From the NCBI GenBank assembly GCA_963810945.1, contig CAWEPI010000004.1, forward strand, positions 1,407,576 through 1,471,575: a stretch of DNA of 64,000 nucleotides. Direction: 5' to 3'. Position 1 is the stretch's first letter. The number at the start of each line of letters is the position of its first letter. The notes under the pieces are model-generated. The model was given only the letters and a program-made list of their open reading frames with translations. It was not told the origin of the DNA and made no database searches. Of the stretch, positions 43,407 to 53,002 are shown in pieces. The DNA comes from JAOUEA01 sp963810945. Lineage in GTDB: Bacteria > Actinomycetota > UBA4738 > HRBIN12. A program made the translations under genes and the position numbers.

Positions 43407-44078
43407 CTACTGACCGAGATCCAGCAACCCGAGCTGGGCGGCCTTCGAGACAGCCTGGACCCGCGTGCGCACACCGAGCTTGCGGTAGAGCTTGGCGACG
43501 TGCGTCTCCACGGTCCGCGGGGAGATCCCCAGGCGGGTGCCCACCTGCTGCATCGTGTATCCCTCGCTGATCATGGAGAGGATCTCGAGCTCCCGCGGGG
43601 TCAACGAGGCCTCGACCTCGGAGCCTTCGCGCGTGCGACGGGCGAAATGGCCGAGCGCCATCACGGCCGCCTGCTCGAGATCGGGGGCCACGACGCGCTC
43701 GCCGGCGGCGACCCTGCGGATCACGTCACCGACGGAACGCAGGCCGTCGGCCGTTCCGAGGCATCCCCGCACGCCGAGCTTGAGGGCGGCGAGCACGGTG
43801 GATCCGTCGACGCGATCGGCGAGGAGGACGACCGCGGTGTCCAATCCTCGTGTCCGCAGGTCGCGCAGGCCCATCAGGTCGTCGTTGGGACCGTCGACGT
43901 GGATCACCACGACGTCGGGATGGGCGCGCGCGCAGACCTCGCCGGCGAGGGAGGGGTCTCCGGTCTCCTCCACGAGGTCGAGGTCGGCGGACTGGCCACA
44001 GGCGAGCCGTACCGCGCCCCGGACGGCCTGGTGGCCACCGGCGATCGCGACCCGGATGGGATCGACCCGCGGCGTCAT
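43407..44078 (-). CDS. LuxR-family regulator with degenerate receiver domain (2 of 3)
   Basis: 223 residues. The LuxR domain is LTPRELEILSMISEGYTMQQVGTRLGISPRTVETHVAKLYRKLGV. The receiver-like part has AGGHQ in place of the DD pocket and VVVIHVDG where the Asp should be. Phosphorylation is unlikely. A 113-bp gap separates it from regulator 1 and 23 bp from regulator 3. Confidence 0.85.
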   Translation of the reverse strand: MTPRVDPIRVAIAGGHQAVRGAVRLACGQSADLDLVEETGDPSLAGEVCARAHPDVVVIHVDGPNDDLMGLRDLRTRGLDTAVVLLADRVDGSTVLAALKLGVRGCLGTADGLRSVGDVIRRVAAGERVVAPDLEQAAVMALGHFARRTREGSEVEASLTPRELEILSMISEGYTMQQVGTRLGISPRTVETHVAKLYRKLGVRTRVQAVSKAAQLGLLDLGQ

Positions 44079-44101
44079 GGGGGGAGGCTACTCCCTGTCG
44101 C

Positions 44102-44767
44102 TCATGCGGTACGCGTGAACGAGCCGAGACCGTGCTGCCACACCATCCGCACGGCCTCGACCTTGGTGTGCACCCCGAGCTTGGCGAGGATGTTCTTCAC
44201 GTGGCTCTGCACGGTGAGCGGGCTGATGCCCAACTCGAGCGCGAGCTCGGTCGTCGAGCGGCCCTCTGAGAGGCCGGAGAGGATCTCGCATTCGCGACGG
44301 GTGAGGGTGGCGAGCCGCTCGGGTCCCGACGGCAACGTGCCCGGGCCCCGCAGCCGGTCCACCAGGCGGGGCAGATCCTCGGCCGGCAGCACGAGCTCAC
44401 CGGCGTAGGCTCGACGGAAGACGTCGATCAGGGAGCGATCGCGTTGGGGAGGAAGGAGACCACACGCGCCCGCGGCGAGGGCGAGCGTGGCCGCGTCGGC
44501 CCCGGAGATCCTGGACGAGGCGAGCACGCGCACGTCGGCGCGCGCGTCACGGATCGCGCTCACGATCTCGATGCCGCGCCCGTCGAGGCGATCCAGATCG
44601 ACGAGCACCAGGTCGGCCCGACCATCGCGCACGATCTCGACCGCCTCCACCGCGCCCGCGACGGGACCGAGGACACGGATCGGCCCGGCGCTGGGAAGCG
44701 CGAGCAGGAGTCCCTGCGTCAGTTCGGAATCGTCGTCGACGACGAGAACGCGGATATGCTCGATCAC
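44102..44767 (-). CDS. NarL-type response regulator (3 of 3)
   Basis: 221 residues. The receiver domain has VVDDDSE and Asp in LVLVDLDRLDG, so it could be phosphorylated, but the usual Lys near residue 105 is replaced (CGLLPPQRD). The LuxR domain is LTRRECEILSGLSEGRSTTELALELGISPLTVQSHVKNILAKLGV. I chose the GTG at 44767 because it puts the first beta strand at residue 4. No cognate kinase lies nearby. Confidence 0.82.
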   Translation of the reverse strand: MIEHIRVLVVDDDSELTQGLLLALPSAGPIRVLGPVAGAVEAVEIVRDGRADLVLVDLDRLDGRGIEIVSAIRDARADVRVLASSRISGADAATLALAAGACGLLPPQRDRSLIDVFRRAYAGELVLPAEDLPRLVDRLRGPGTLPSGPERLATLTRRECEILSGLSEGRSTTELALELGISPLTVQSHVKNILAKLGVHTKVEAVRMVWQHGLGSFTRTA

Positions 44768-44847
44768 CCCGGATGCATCGGCAGCGAAGGCCCTCAAGCT
44801 GAATGGGGCCCAGCGCCTTTCGAAGGTGGAACCCGAGGACCGGAGCC

Positions 44848-46896
44848 ATGACCGAGCGAGCGTCGAACCACCTCGTGGGAGAGACGAGCCCCTACCTCCT
44901 CCAGCACGCGCACAACCCGGTGGACTGGTACCCCTGGGGCGAGGAGGCGCTCGCACGCGCCCGGGTCGATGACAAACCCATCTTCCTGTCGATCGGATAC
45001 GCGGCCTGTCACTGGTGTCACGTCATGGAGCGCGAGTCCTTCGAAGACCCGACCACGGCGGCGCTCATGAACGCGAGCTTCGTCTCCATCAAGGTCGACC
45101 GCGAGGAGCGGCCCGACCTCGACGGGATCTACATGGACGCGGTGCAGGCCATGAACGGGCACGGAGGATGGCCGCTGTCCGCGTTCCTCACCCCCGACGG
45201 ACGTCCCTTCTACGCGGGCACCTACTTCCCGCCGGAGCCAGCCCACGGCATGCCGTCGTTCCGACAGGTGCTGGAGGGGATCGCCGACGCATGGCGGGAG
45301 CGGCGTGACGAGCTGGCCCTGCAGGCGAGCCGGGTGACGGAGGCGATCGCGCGTGCGGGGGCGCTCACGGCCACCGAAGCGCCCTTGACCGAGGAGATCG
45401 CCCGCGAGGCCGTGGCATCGCTCGGTCGTGCCTTCGACGGCCGCTGGGGTGGGTTCGGTGCGGCGCCCAAGTTCCCGCAGCCCATGACGCTCGAGTTCCT
45501 CCTTCGGCGGGCGGTACGCGAAGAGCCCGACACACTCGAGATGGTGGTGATCACCCTGGATCGGATGGCGGAGGGGGGCATCTACGACCAGCTCGGCGGA
45601 GGGTTCTCGCGCTACGCGACCGATCAGGCCTGGCACGTCCCCCACTTCGAGAAGATGCTCTACGACAACGCGCAGCTCCTGCAGCTCTACGCTCGCGCCT
45701 GGCTCGTCACCGGCAACGCCCGGCACCGCCGCGTGGTGACGGAGACCGCCGACTACCTCCTGCGGGAGATGCAACATCCCGAGGGCGGGTTCTGGTCGTC
45801 GCAGGACGCCGACTCCGAAGGGGTGGAGGGCAGGTTCTTCGTGTGGGCGTGGGACGAGCTCGAAGGGCTCGTGGGCGAGCCCGTCGCGCGGTGCCTGGGG
45901 GCCACCCCGGAAGGGAACTGGGAAGGCGTCAACGTGCTGTGGCGCCCGGTGGCGGTGTCGGCGGTGGCCCGGGAGTTCGACCTGGATGCGGATGAGCTCG
46001 TCGAGGAGCTCTCGGATGCCAGGCACCTGCTGTTCGAAACGCGCGAGGCGCGCGTCCATCCGGCGATCGACGACAAGGTGCTCGCGGCGTGGAACGCGAT
46101 GACGATCCGCGGCCTCGCGGAGGCCGGACGCGCGACCGGCGACGCGACGTACGTGACCGCCGCCGTGCGCGCCGCCGACTTCGTGCTCCACCACCTGCGC
46201 GACGACCGCGGGCGCCTGCTCCGTTCGTGGAGGAACGGACAGGGCGGAGGACCCGGGTTCGCGGACGATCATGCGCTGATGACGCTCGCCTGCCTCACGC
46301 TCTACGAGACGACGTTCGAGCTGCGCTGGTTCGAGGCCGCCCAGGCGCTGGCGGACGTGTTGATCGACGGGTTCGCCGATCCCGAGCGCGGCGGATTCTT
46401 CCAAACCCACGCCGAGACGGAGCCGCTGCTGCTGCGGCCGAAGGAGCTCTACGACAACGCGGTTCCGAGCGGGAACTCGGCTGCGGCCGAGGCGCTGCTC
46501 CGCCTGGGGCTGCTGACCGGCGACGCTCGCTACGAGCGCGCCGGTCGCTCGGCGCTGCTGCTCGTCCGCGACGTCATGGGACGCGCGCCGACCGGCTTCG
46601 GGCATGCGCTCTGCGCGCTCGATCTCGAGATCGGCCCATCGCACGAAGTGGCGGTGGTCGGCGGGCTCGACGATCCGCGGACGACGGCCCTCGCGACGGA
46701 GGTCACCCGGCGCTTCCGGCCCAACGTCGTGCTCGCGGTCGCCGATCCCCTGGACGCTCGATCCGCCGAACAGGTGCCGCTGCTCGCGGGGCGCGGGCTC
46801 CTGGACGGTGCCCCCGCCGCGTACGTCTGCCAGCGCTTCACGTGCCGTCTGCCCGTGGGGGATGCCGACGCGCTCGCATCCGAGCTCGCGGGTTGA
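44848..46896 (+). CDS. DUF255 thioredoxin-domain protein (YyaL/SSP411-like)
   Basis: 682 residues, usual length. The N-terminal thioredoxin-like domain has LLQHAHNPVDWYPW and CHWC (Cys54, Cys57) in SIGYAACHWCHVMERESF. An (alpha/alpha)6 glycosidase/epimerase-like barrel follows: GGGFSRYATDQAWHVPHFEKMLYDN, DADSEGVEGRFFVW, AWNAMTIRGLA. The family is widespread and its reaction is not established. The ATG at 44848 is supported by the conserved NHL-GE-TSPYL start. Confidence 0.92.
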   Translation: MTERASNHLVGETSPYLLQHAHNPVDWYPWGEEALARARVDDKPIFLSIGYAACHWCHVMERESFEDPTTAALMNASFVSIKVDREERPDLDGIYMDAVQAMNGHGGWPLSAFLTPDGRPFYAGTYFPPEPAHGMPSFRQVLEGIADAWRERRDELALQASRVTEAIARAGALTATEAPLTEEIAREAVASLGRAFDGRWGGFGAAPKFPQPMTLEFLLRRAVREEPDTLEMVVITLDRMAEGGIYDQLGGGFSRYATDQAWHVPHFEKMLYDNAQLLQLYARAWLVTGNARHRRVVTETADYLLREMQHPEGGFWSSQDADSEGVEGRFFVWAWDELEGLVGEPVARCLGATPEGNWEGVNVLWRPVAVSAVAREFDLDADELVEELSDARHLLFETREARVHPAIDDKVLAAWNAMTIRGLAEAGRATGDATYVTAAVRAADFVLHHLRDDRGRLLRSWRNGQGGGPGFADDHALMTLACLTLYETTFELRWFEAAQALADVLIDGFADPERGGFFQTHAETEPLLLRPKELYDNAVPSGNSAAAEALLRLGLLTGDARYERAGRSALLLVRDVMGRAPTGFGHALCALDLEIGPSHEVAVVGGLDDPRTTALATEVTRRFRPNVVLAVADPLDARSAEQVPLLAGRGLLDGAPAAYVCQRFTCRLPVGDADALASELAG

Positions 46897-46959
46897 AGTG
46901 ACGGGGGGACCGCCTCCCACACCCTCCGGCGTTCCCCACGCTCCGACTAGGATGAGCGC

Positions 46960-47424
46960 GTGGACAGGTTGACGCCCGGCGCCGTCGCTCCGCCGTTCGC
47001 TCTGCGCGATCAGCGAGGCGACATCGTGAAGCTCGAGGACTTCCGCGGACGCACGCTGCTCGTCTACTTCTATCCCCAGGCGGACACCCCGGGGTGCACG
47101 ACGCAGTCGTGCGCCGTGCGCGACGCACAGGAGGATCTCGCCGAACTCGGCGTGGATGTGGTGGGCATCTCCCCGGACGAACCCGACGCGCAGGCCGCCT
47201 TCGACGAGAAGTTCTCGCTGGGGTTCCCCCTCCTGTCGGACCCCGATCACGCGGTCGCCGAGGCGTGGGGTGTCTGGGGCGAGAAGTCGATGTACGGGAA
47301 CACCTACATGGGCGTGATCCGCTCCTCGTTCCTGGTCGCGGAGGACGGACGGATCCGCGAAGCGTTCTACAAGGTCAGCCCGAAGGACACCGTGCCCAAG
47401 GCGCGCAAGGCGCTCGCCTCCTGA
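46960..47424 (+). CDS. bcp: Peroxiredoxin, Bcp/PrxQ type
   Basis: 154 residues. Thiol peroxidase with peroxidatic Cys46 and resolving Cys51 in DTPGCTTQSCAVRD, preceded by LLVYFYPQ. It reduces hydrogen and organic peroxides, recharged by thioredoxin. The start is GTG at 46960. It sits 63 bp downstream of the DUF255 gene, perhaps in one transcript, and is convergent with marR. Confidence 0.94.
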   Translation: MDRLTPGAVAPPFALRDQRGDIVKLEDFRGRTLLVYFYPQADTPGCTTQSCAVRDAQEDLAELGVDVVGISPDEPDAQAAFDEKFSLGFPLLSDPDHAVAEAWGVWGEKSMYGNTYMGVIRSSFLVAEDGRIREAFYKVSPKDTVPKARKALAS

Positions 47425-47443
47425 CCCCACCGCCGTCGGTGGG

Positions 47444-47896
47444 CTAGCGCCGATGCCCTTCGTCGTTGAGGGCGAGGACCTTCCCCATCGCCGAGCGGAG
47501 CGCGCGCGCCTCCTTCTGGGTGAGCCCATCGAGGAAGTGGGTGTGCACCCCGGCGAGGTGGATCGGCATCGCCCGCTCGCGGGCCTGACGGCCCGACGTG
47601 GTGATCGTGAGCCGGCTCACGCGCCGATCCTTCGTGTCGCGTCGACGCTCGACGTACCCCTGCCGGATGAGCCGGTCGCAGACGGGCGCGAGTCCGCGTC
47701 GCGTGAGTCCGAGGGCGGTCGCGAGGTCCGCAGCGCTGATCCCCACGCCGGCCGCGGCATCCAAGCGCGACAACACCTCGAAGGCGACTGGGGTGACGTC
47801 GGTGAGCGCCAGGTCCCGCTCGAGCGCGCGCGCGGCCACCCGCTGTGCCCTGAGGAACGCGAACCACGTCTGGACCTTCGCCTCGGCGACTCCCAT
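47444..47896 (-). CDS. MarR-family transcriptional regulator
   Basis: 150 residues with the MarR winged helix: LTDVTPVAFEVLSRLDAAAG, ISAADLATALGLTRRGLAPVCDRLIRQGYVERR and the wing DTKDRRVSRLTITTSGR. It should bind DNA as a dimer. It is divergent from the GT26 gene across a 135-bp gap and may control that gene, itself, or both. Confidence 0.9.
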   Translation of the reverse strand: MGVAEAKVQTWFAFLRAQRVAARALERDLALTDVTPVAFEVLSRLDAAAGVGISAADLATALGLTRRGLAPVCDRLIRQGYVERRRDTKDRRVSRLTITTSGRQARERAMPIHLAGVHTHFLDGLTQKEARALRSAMGKVLALNDEGHRR

Positions 47897-48031
47897 GGCA
47901 TCAAGCGTAGGGACGCCATGGCTTCCCGGCGCCCCCCGTCCGACCGTCAAGGTGCGGGCCGGGTGGACCCCTCCCTTGTCCCCCCGTCGCCCCCACGCGA
48001 TACTGGCCGGCCAACCGACCCAGACCTCAGG

Positions 48032-48856
48032 ATGGACTTCGATATGACGACCGACACGAGCCGGGCCCAGCCGGGCGCTCACCTCTGTGAGCGGCGCACG
48101 GAGGGTCCCCACGTCAACGGCGTGCGGATCGATCCCGTGTCGCGACCCGGGTTCCTCCACGCGGTCGAGGACTTCATCGGTTGCGGCCGGGCCACCGGCA
48201 ATGCCCATGTGATCCACTTCTGCGCGGCCCATCCGACCGTGGAGGCGCGCCGCGACGCCGAGTACCGGGCGTTGCTGAACCGCGGCGACCTGAACGTCGC
48301 GGACGGGATGCCGGTCGCCTGGGCCGCGCGCCGGGACGGTCGGCCAACGCTGAGACTGGCGGGGACCGACGGCATGGGTGAGCTGTGCGCGTGGGGTGAG
48401 ACCCGCGATCTGGCGCACTACCTCTACGGCGCCACGGATGAGACGCTCGCGGCGATGCGCGCGAACCTCGAACGGACGTATCCGGAGATCCGGATCGTCG
48501 GCGTGGAGTCGCCGCCGTTCCGCGCCATCACCGACGAGGAGCTCGACGAGACGGCCGCGCGGATCCGTGCCGCGGGCGTGGATGCCGTCTGGATCGGCCT
48601 GGGCGCGCCCAAGCAGGACGTGATGGCCGCACGGCTCCGCGAGCGGACGCCCGCCCCGTTGCTGTTCGCGGTGGGCGCCGCCTTCGACTTCCTGGCGGGC
48701 ACCAAGAGCCGCGCGCCGGAGTGGATGCGACGCAGCGGCCTGGAGTGGGCCCACCGGTTGGGATCCGAGCCGGGACGGCTATGGAAGCGGTACCTGGTCG
48801 GGAACGCGGAGTTCGTGGCGGGCGTCGCGAACGACCGGATCCGCGGCCGTCGATGA
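48032..48856 (+). CDS. GT26-family glycosyltransferase (WecG/TagA/CpsF)
   Basis: 274 residues. Signatures are NVADGMPVAWAAR, a Rossmann-like LYGATDETL, VDAVWIGLGAPKQDVMAARL and AVGAAFDFLAGTKSRAPEWMRRSGLEWAHRL followed by RLWKRYLVGN. It adds an N-acetylmannosamine-type sugar to a lipid-linked intermediate at the membrane. First glycosyltransferase of the polysaccharide locus. ATG 48044 is an alternative start. Confidence 0.92.
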   Translation: MDFDMTTDTSRAQPGAHLCERRTEGPHVNGVRIDPVSRPGFLHAVEDFIGCGRATGNAHVIHFCAAHPTVEARRDAEYRALLNRGDLNVADGMPVAWAARRDGRPTLRLAGTDGMGELCAWGETRDLAHYLYGATDETLAAMRANLERTYPEIRIVGVESPPFRAITDEELDETAARIRAAGVDAVWIGLGAPKQDVMAARLRERTPAPLLFAVGAAFDFLAGTKSRAPEWMRRSGLEWAHRLGSEPGRLWKRYLVGNAEFVAGVANDRIRGRR

Positions 48857-48860
48857 GGGC

Positions 48861-49730
48861 TCAGCGCCCGGCGACCCGATCCGCGGCGTTCCTCGGCAGC
48901 TGGGCGAGCTTGCCGAGAGGCTGATACCGCTCGTTGCGACGACGGAACGCGGCCAGCGCCTCGTCGGATCCCGGCCACGCGGCGAGGGTCGCCCCGAACC
49001 GCTCGCCGCCCCACGCGTAGAGCTCCAGGTCGAGCGCGTTCTGCTCGCGCACGAGCGCGAGATCCTCCTCGCCCATCGGCGGGCGCCGGGAGCGCCCCGG
49101 ATCCACGTTCACGGTGACGTACCGGAGCTTCGTCCACCCGAACGCCCGCTCCATCAGCACCAGCGACTCGTCGAAGCGCTCGGTGAGTCCGACGACCGCG
49201 AAGGCGTCCGCGAGGTTGGCCTTGGCCCGATCGAGCATGGCCTGCGTGCATCCCCCGAACGGGGTGGTGGAGTCCCCCGCGAACGCGCGTGTCTGGCTGT
49301 TGTCCATCTCCAGCGAGATGCCGCTGCGGACGTACGAAGCGAGGTCCGGGTACTCCTGGGCCGCTTCGTGGAGGATGTGGCCCTCGTGACGGCGGACGTG
49401 GTGGTACTGGGACGTGATCAACGCCAGCGGCTCGCGCAGGAGCGTGACGTAGGTGGAGGGCCGCGGAACGGCCTCGTGCAGACCGAACGTCATGTGCCCC
49501 ATGACCAACCGGAGACGGGCGCGCTCCGCCTCGGGGAGCGAGGCGAAGTAGGCCACGGCCCCGTCGCGGCGGAGCCGCCCGGGCACGACGGTCGGCGCCT
49601 TGAGCTCCATCACCTGCGCGCTCCGGTACTCCTTGCGCAGGGCACGGCGCATCGTGGCGCCGGCCGTCTTCCCGACGTGCAGGAAGATCACCGTGGCGTC
49701 GTCGGCGATGGGGTCCCGACTCAGTGGCAT
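48861..49730 (-). CDS. Sulfotransferase-like protein (1 of 4)
   Basis: 289 residues. The PAPS 5'-phosphosulfate loop appears as IFLHVGKTAGATMRRAL near residue 15, and a 3'-phosphate-binding segment as LREPLALITSQYHHVRRHEG. This is the sulfotransferase family 2-like form. The gene overlaps the upstream metallophosphoesterase gene by 10 bp, so the two are co-expressed. The likely acceptor is a sugar of the exported polysaccharide. Confidence 0.8.
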   Translation of the reverse strand: MPLSRDPIADDATVIFLHVGKTAGATMRRALRKEYRSAQVMELKAPTVVPGRLRRDGAVAYFASLPEAERARLRLVMGHMTFGLHEAVPRPSTYVTLLREPLALITSQYHHVRRHEGHILHEAAQEYPDLASYVRSGISLEMDNSQTRAFAGDSTTPFGGCTQAMLDRAKANLADAFAVVGLTERFDESLVLMERAFGWTKLRYVTVNVDPGRSRRPPMGEEDLALVREQNALDLELYAWGGERFGATLAAWPGSDEALAAFRRRNERYQPLGKLAQLPRNAADRVAGR

Positions 49731-50806
49731 GGCGTCGGCACGGTCGATGCGTCCGTGAAGCGGCCGCCGGCCGCGGGGATGAACCGCCAGTCGTAGCCGT
49801 CGCGGTGCAGACGAAGGGTGAGGATCCCGAACGTCTTCGCGTTGCTGGCCTGACTGGTGGGCAGACGAGCGCCGGTCGGGAACCGGACGTGGCTCGCGCC
49901 GCCCGTGCCCACGATGAACTCGCGGATCCCGTTGGGATCGGCCCTGCCGTCGGGGTCCTGCCGTGCGAAGCGTTCGTAGACGTGCTCGTGCGCGTTCAAC
50001 ACGACGTCGACCTTCTTGCGGTAGAGCAGCCGCCAGATCGCATCGTAGGCGGCGTTGCTCCCGTGGACGCCGGAGGAGAAGCGCGGCTGGTGCCAGAAGG
50101 CGAGCGTGCAGCCGTAGGACGTGTTCGGATGGGCCGCGAGATCGGCGGCGAGCCAGTCGTACTGCTCCGTGCCGGGCACGCACCCGATCGCCTTGTTGCA
50201 GTTGCCGTTCAGCGCGATGAAGTGCCAGCACGGATGCACCCCGCGCGGCGAGCATCCCGAGGGCACGTCGAAGCTGTAGTAGGCGCCCGAGCCGGGGGTC
50301 GATCCGGTGTGCACGTACGGCTTGGACCCGAAGTAGGAGAAGAAGCCCGCCGCCGCGCCGGGGGGAGGCGAGCACCCCGTCGCCCCCGGGGCGCTCGCCG
50401 TCGTCCGGTAGTCCTTGTCGCCGACGATCGGCCGGGTCACGGAGAACACGCGGCCCCACGACGGACGGTAGGACTGCCTGAACGCCGAGAGTCCGCCGCA
50501 CGTGTATTGGGTGTCGCCGAGGGCCAGCACCGTCCGGTACCTGGGCCGGCCGTGGGGCCGCAGGAGCAGGTTCGACACGGCGCGCATCCTGCATCCCTGC
50601 TTCGTGCCGCGCCCTCCGTGGAAACTGGGGTTGGTCGGGTCACACGCGATGTTCCCGGCCGCCGCGATCACAGGATCACCCTTCTTCACATGCACCGTCG
50701 CCATCCCGGGAGACGCCGCGGCGAGGAGCCCCGCGGCCACGCACACGGCGAGGCAGATGGCGGCGGCGCGCGCGCTCCGAACGGACCTGCGCGCCCTCAT
50801 CGGCAT
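49721..50806 (-). CDS. Secreted metallophosphoesterase (1 of 2)
   Basis: 361 residues with a signal peptide (RARRSVRSARAAAICLAVCVAAGLLAAASP). Calcineurin-like motifs: AAAGNIACD, LALGDTQYTCGG, GDKDYRT, AFWHQPRFS, VVLNAHEHVYERFA and VGTGGASH. The enzyme should act outside the cell on phosphate esters, perhaps phosphate groups of the polysaccharide or organic phosphate. It is a paralogue of the protein encoded at 59921, which shares the CTLAF(W/F)H and H-x-H-x-YER segments. Confidence 0.85.
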   Translation of the reverse strand: MPMRARRSVRSARAAAICLAVCVAAGLLAAASPGMATVHVKKGDPVIAAAGNIACDPTNPSFHGGRGTKQGCRMRAVSNLLLRPHGRPRYRTVLALGDTQYTCGGLSAFRQSYRPSWGRVFSVTRPIVGDKDYRTTASAPGATGCSPPPGAAAGFFSYFGSKPYVHTGSTPGSGAYYSFDVPSGCSPRGVHPCWHFIALNGNCNKAIGCVPGTEQYDWLAADLAAHPNTSYGCTLAFWHQPRFSSGVHGSNAAYDAIWRLLYRKKVDVVLNAHEHVYERFARQDPDGRADPNGIREFIVGTGGASHVRFPTGARLPTSQASNAKTFGILTLRLHRDGYDWRFIPAAGGRFTDASTVPTPCH

Positions 50807-51047
50807 CCAGCCACGGCGAACGGCTCGGGTGTGCAGGGGACGTCCATCGGCTCATGCTCCGGGGTCGGGAGGATCCACCGAGAGTAGGAAGCACGCTCGA
50901 AAGGTGTCAAGGCGACCTGCGGGAGAGCCGACCTTCGTCGGGTGAGCGATGGCCCGCCGCCCGTTGTCGTGCGAGGAACCCGTGGATAGCGTGAGGGCTC
51001 GCCGGGATGCTCCCGGCGATCCGCCCTTCGAAGGAGTCGTGCACAGC

Positions 51048-52004
51048 GTGACCCAGGCCGGAACCGCCGCGGAACGGCTGCCCAACCTCATCATCGCGGG
51101 GGTGGGCAAGGCCGGGACCACCTCACTCTTCTGGTATCTCTCGCAGCATCCGAGCATCTGCGCGTCCGACGTGAAGGAGATCCAGTACTTCACGCCGCTC
51201 AGCGAGGGCGACGGCGTGCTCCCCCCGCTGGCGGAGTACGCCCGCCACTTCGCGGCCTGGACCGACCAGCTCTACCGCCTGGAGGCGAGCCCTCAGTACT
51301 TCCACGGCGGCAAACCCATCGTCGACGCGATGCGCGCGACCCTCGTCCGACCGCGCGTGATCGTGATGTTCCGCGACCCGATCGAGCGGCTCTGGTCGCA
51401 GTACCGGTTCATGCGCAGCCGCATGGCGGACCTGCCCGAGGGCATCACGTTCGAGGCCTACGTCGCGCGCTGCCGTGAGGTGCGCGAGCGACACGAGCCC
51501 TTCTCCCTCGAGAACCGGCTCTACTGGACGATCCAGGGCGGCTTCTACGGCGAGTACCTCGCGCCGTGGGCGGATGCGTTCGCTCAAGATCTCCGCGTGA
51601 TCTTCTTCGAGGATCTCGCGGCGGACCCCGAACGGGTGACCCGGGAGACGTGCGCGTGGCTGGGTCTCGACACGACGCCCACGGCCACGATCTCCTACTC
51701 GGTCGAGAACCGGACGATCCGCTACCGGAGCAAGACCCTGCAGAGGCTGGCGCTCTCGGTCAACCGGGAGGGACGCCTCGGCAACCGGCGGCGCCTGAAG
51801 GAACCGCTGCGGAAGCTCTACTACGCCATCAACCGCCGACCCGAGCAGGAGCGGATCGCGCCGGCCACGCGGCGCGGCCTGCAGGAGCTCTTCGCGCCCG
51901 GCAACGCGGCCCTGGCGTCGCAGCTCCGATCGATGGGGTACGCGGACCTGCCGGCCTGGCTCGCCGATGCGGCGACGGCCGCACCCGCGACGGGCACCAA
52001 CTGA
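51048..52004 (+). CDS. Sulfotransferase (2 of 4)
   Basis: 318 residues, P-loop sulfotransferase. PAPS motif IAGVGKAGTTSLFWYL near the N-terminus, 3'-phosphate motif VIVMFRDPIERLWSQYRFM, later DLRVIFFEDLAADP, and a C-terminal part like heparan-sulfate/NodH-type enzymes. The start is unsure: GTG 51048 follows AAGGAG at 11 nt, GTG 51039 at 2 nt; an ATG at 50949 would add 33 residues. Confidence 0.88.
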   Translation: MTQAGTAAERLPNLIIAGVGKAGTTSLFWYLSQHPSICASDVKEIQYFTPLSEGDGVLPPLAEYARHFAAWTDQLYRLEASPQYFHGGKPIVDAMRATLVRPRVIVMFRDPIERLWSQYRFMRSRMADLPEGITFEAYVARCREVRERHEPFSLENRLYWTIQGGFYGEYLAPWADAFAQDLRVIFFEDLAADPERVTRETCAWLGLDTTPTATISYSVENRTIRYRSKTLQRLALSVNREGRLGNRRRLKEPLRKLYYAINRRPEQERIAPATRRGLQELFAPGNAALASQLRSMGYADLPAWLADAATAAPATGTN

Positions 52005-52015
52005 AACGAGATCCG

Positions 52016-53002
52016 GTGACCTCTTCCCCCCTCCCCCGCATCCTCTGCAGCTCGGTGGTCCGCTCCGTGCATCAAGGCGAGAGCCACGGCGGCCTCTACC
52101 TGGTGGACCTGGAGGCCGGTACGGCCGAGCAGGTCCTCGACTGGACGGATGCCAACATCAACTGGGAGGGGCGCGGGGGCGATCGCGGGCTCCGGGGCAT
52201 CGCGTTCCACGCCGGGCTGATCTACCTGGCGGCGAGCGACGAGATCTTCGTGTACGACCGCGGGTTCACGCGCCAGGGCTCGTTCCGCAACCCCTACCTC
52301 AACATGTGTCACGAGATCTTCGTGGAGGGGGACATGCTCTACCTGTCCTCGACGGGCTTCGATTCCGTGCTCGAGTACGACCTGCGCGCCGAGGCGTTCA
52401 CGCGTGGTTGGTGCATGCGCTACGCGAACGCGTGGAAGTTCCGTCGGACGCTGAAGCTGAAGGTTCCCCCGTCCCTGCGCACCTTCGACCCGGGCGGCCC
52501 CGGAGGACCGGCGCGGGGGGACACCAGCCACGTGAACCACGTGTGGGTCCACGACGGCGCGATCCTGGCCAGCGGCACGAAGCTGTCCGCGATGTGGCGC
52601 GTGGACGGATCGCGCCTCCAGCGGTACGCCACGCTCCCGTTCGGCACGCACAATGCGCGGCCGTTCCGCGACGGCGTCCTGTTCAACCACACGAAGACCG
52701 ACCGGATCTGTTACGGATCGCGGCGGGGCGAACTGATCGCTTCCGTCCCGCTCCCCACGTATCCGACGGACCGCCTCGAGCACGCCGACCTGCCCGAGGA
52801 TCTCGCGCGGCCGACGTTCGGGCGGGGGCTCACCGTGCTCGCGGACGGTCGCATCGTCGGCGGCTCCTCGCCGGCCACGATCAGCGTCTACGACATCGAC
52901 GCCGGCGCGATGCTGACATCTGTGAACATCACGATGGACGTGCGCAACGCGGTGCACGGGCTCGAGGTCTGGCCGTTCGATCACCAGTCGTCGTCGCCGT
53001 AG
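52016..53002 (+). CDS. Beta-propeller-like protein of unknown function
   Basis: 328 residues, no signal peptide. Repeated strand patterns with acidic turns: GLYLVDLEAGTAEQVLDW, IFVYDRGFTRQGSF, VLEYDLRAEAFTRGW, HVNHVWVHDGAILASG. The layout resembles the DUF4915/TIGR03032-type propellers found beside sulfotransferases and glycosyltransferases. No catalytic site is evident. It follows sulfotransferase 2 by 11 bp and its 3' end overlaps convergent sulfotransferase 3 by 22 bp. Confidence 0.7.
   Translation: MTSSPLPRILCSSVVRSVHQGESHGGLYLVDLEAGTAEQVLDWTDANINWEGRGGDRGLRGIAFHAGLIYLAASDEIFVYDRGFTRQGSFRNPYLNMCHEIFVEGDMLYLSSTGFDSVLEYDLRAEAFTRGWCMRYANAWKFRRTLKLKVPPSLRTFDPGGPGGPARGDTSHVNHVWVHDGAILASGTKLSAMWRVDGSRLQRYATLPFGTHNARPFRDGVLFNHTKTDRICYGSRRGELIASVPLPTYPTDRLEHADLPEDLARPTFGRGLTVLADGRIVGGSSPATISVYDIDAGAMLTSVNITMDVRNAVHGLEVWPFDHQSSSP

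Noticed and set aside
44794..47529. 911-codon open frame on the - strand
   Set aside because: It is antisense to the well-supported DUF255 and Bcp genes and shows no domain signature.
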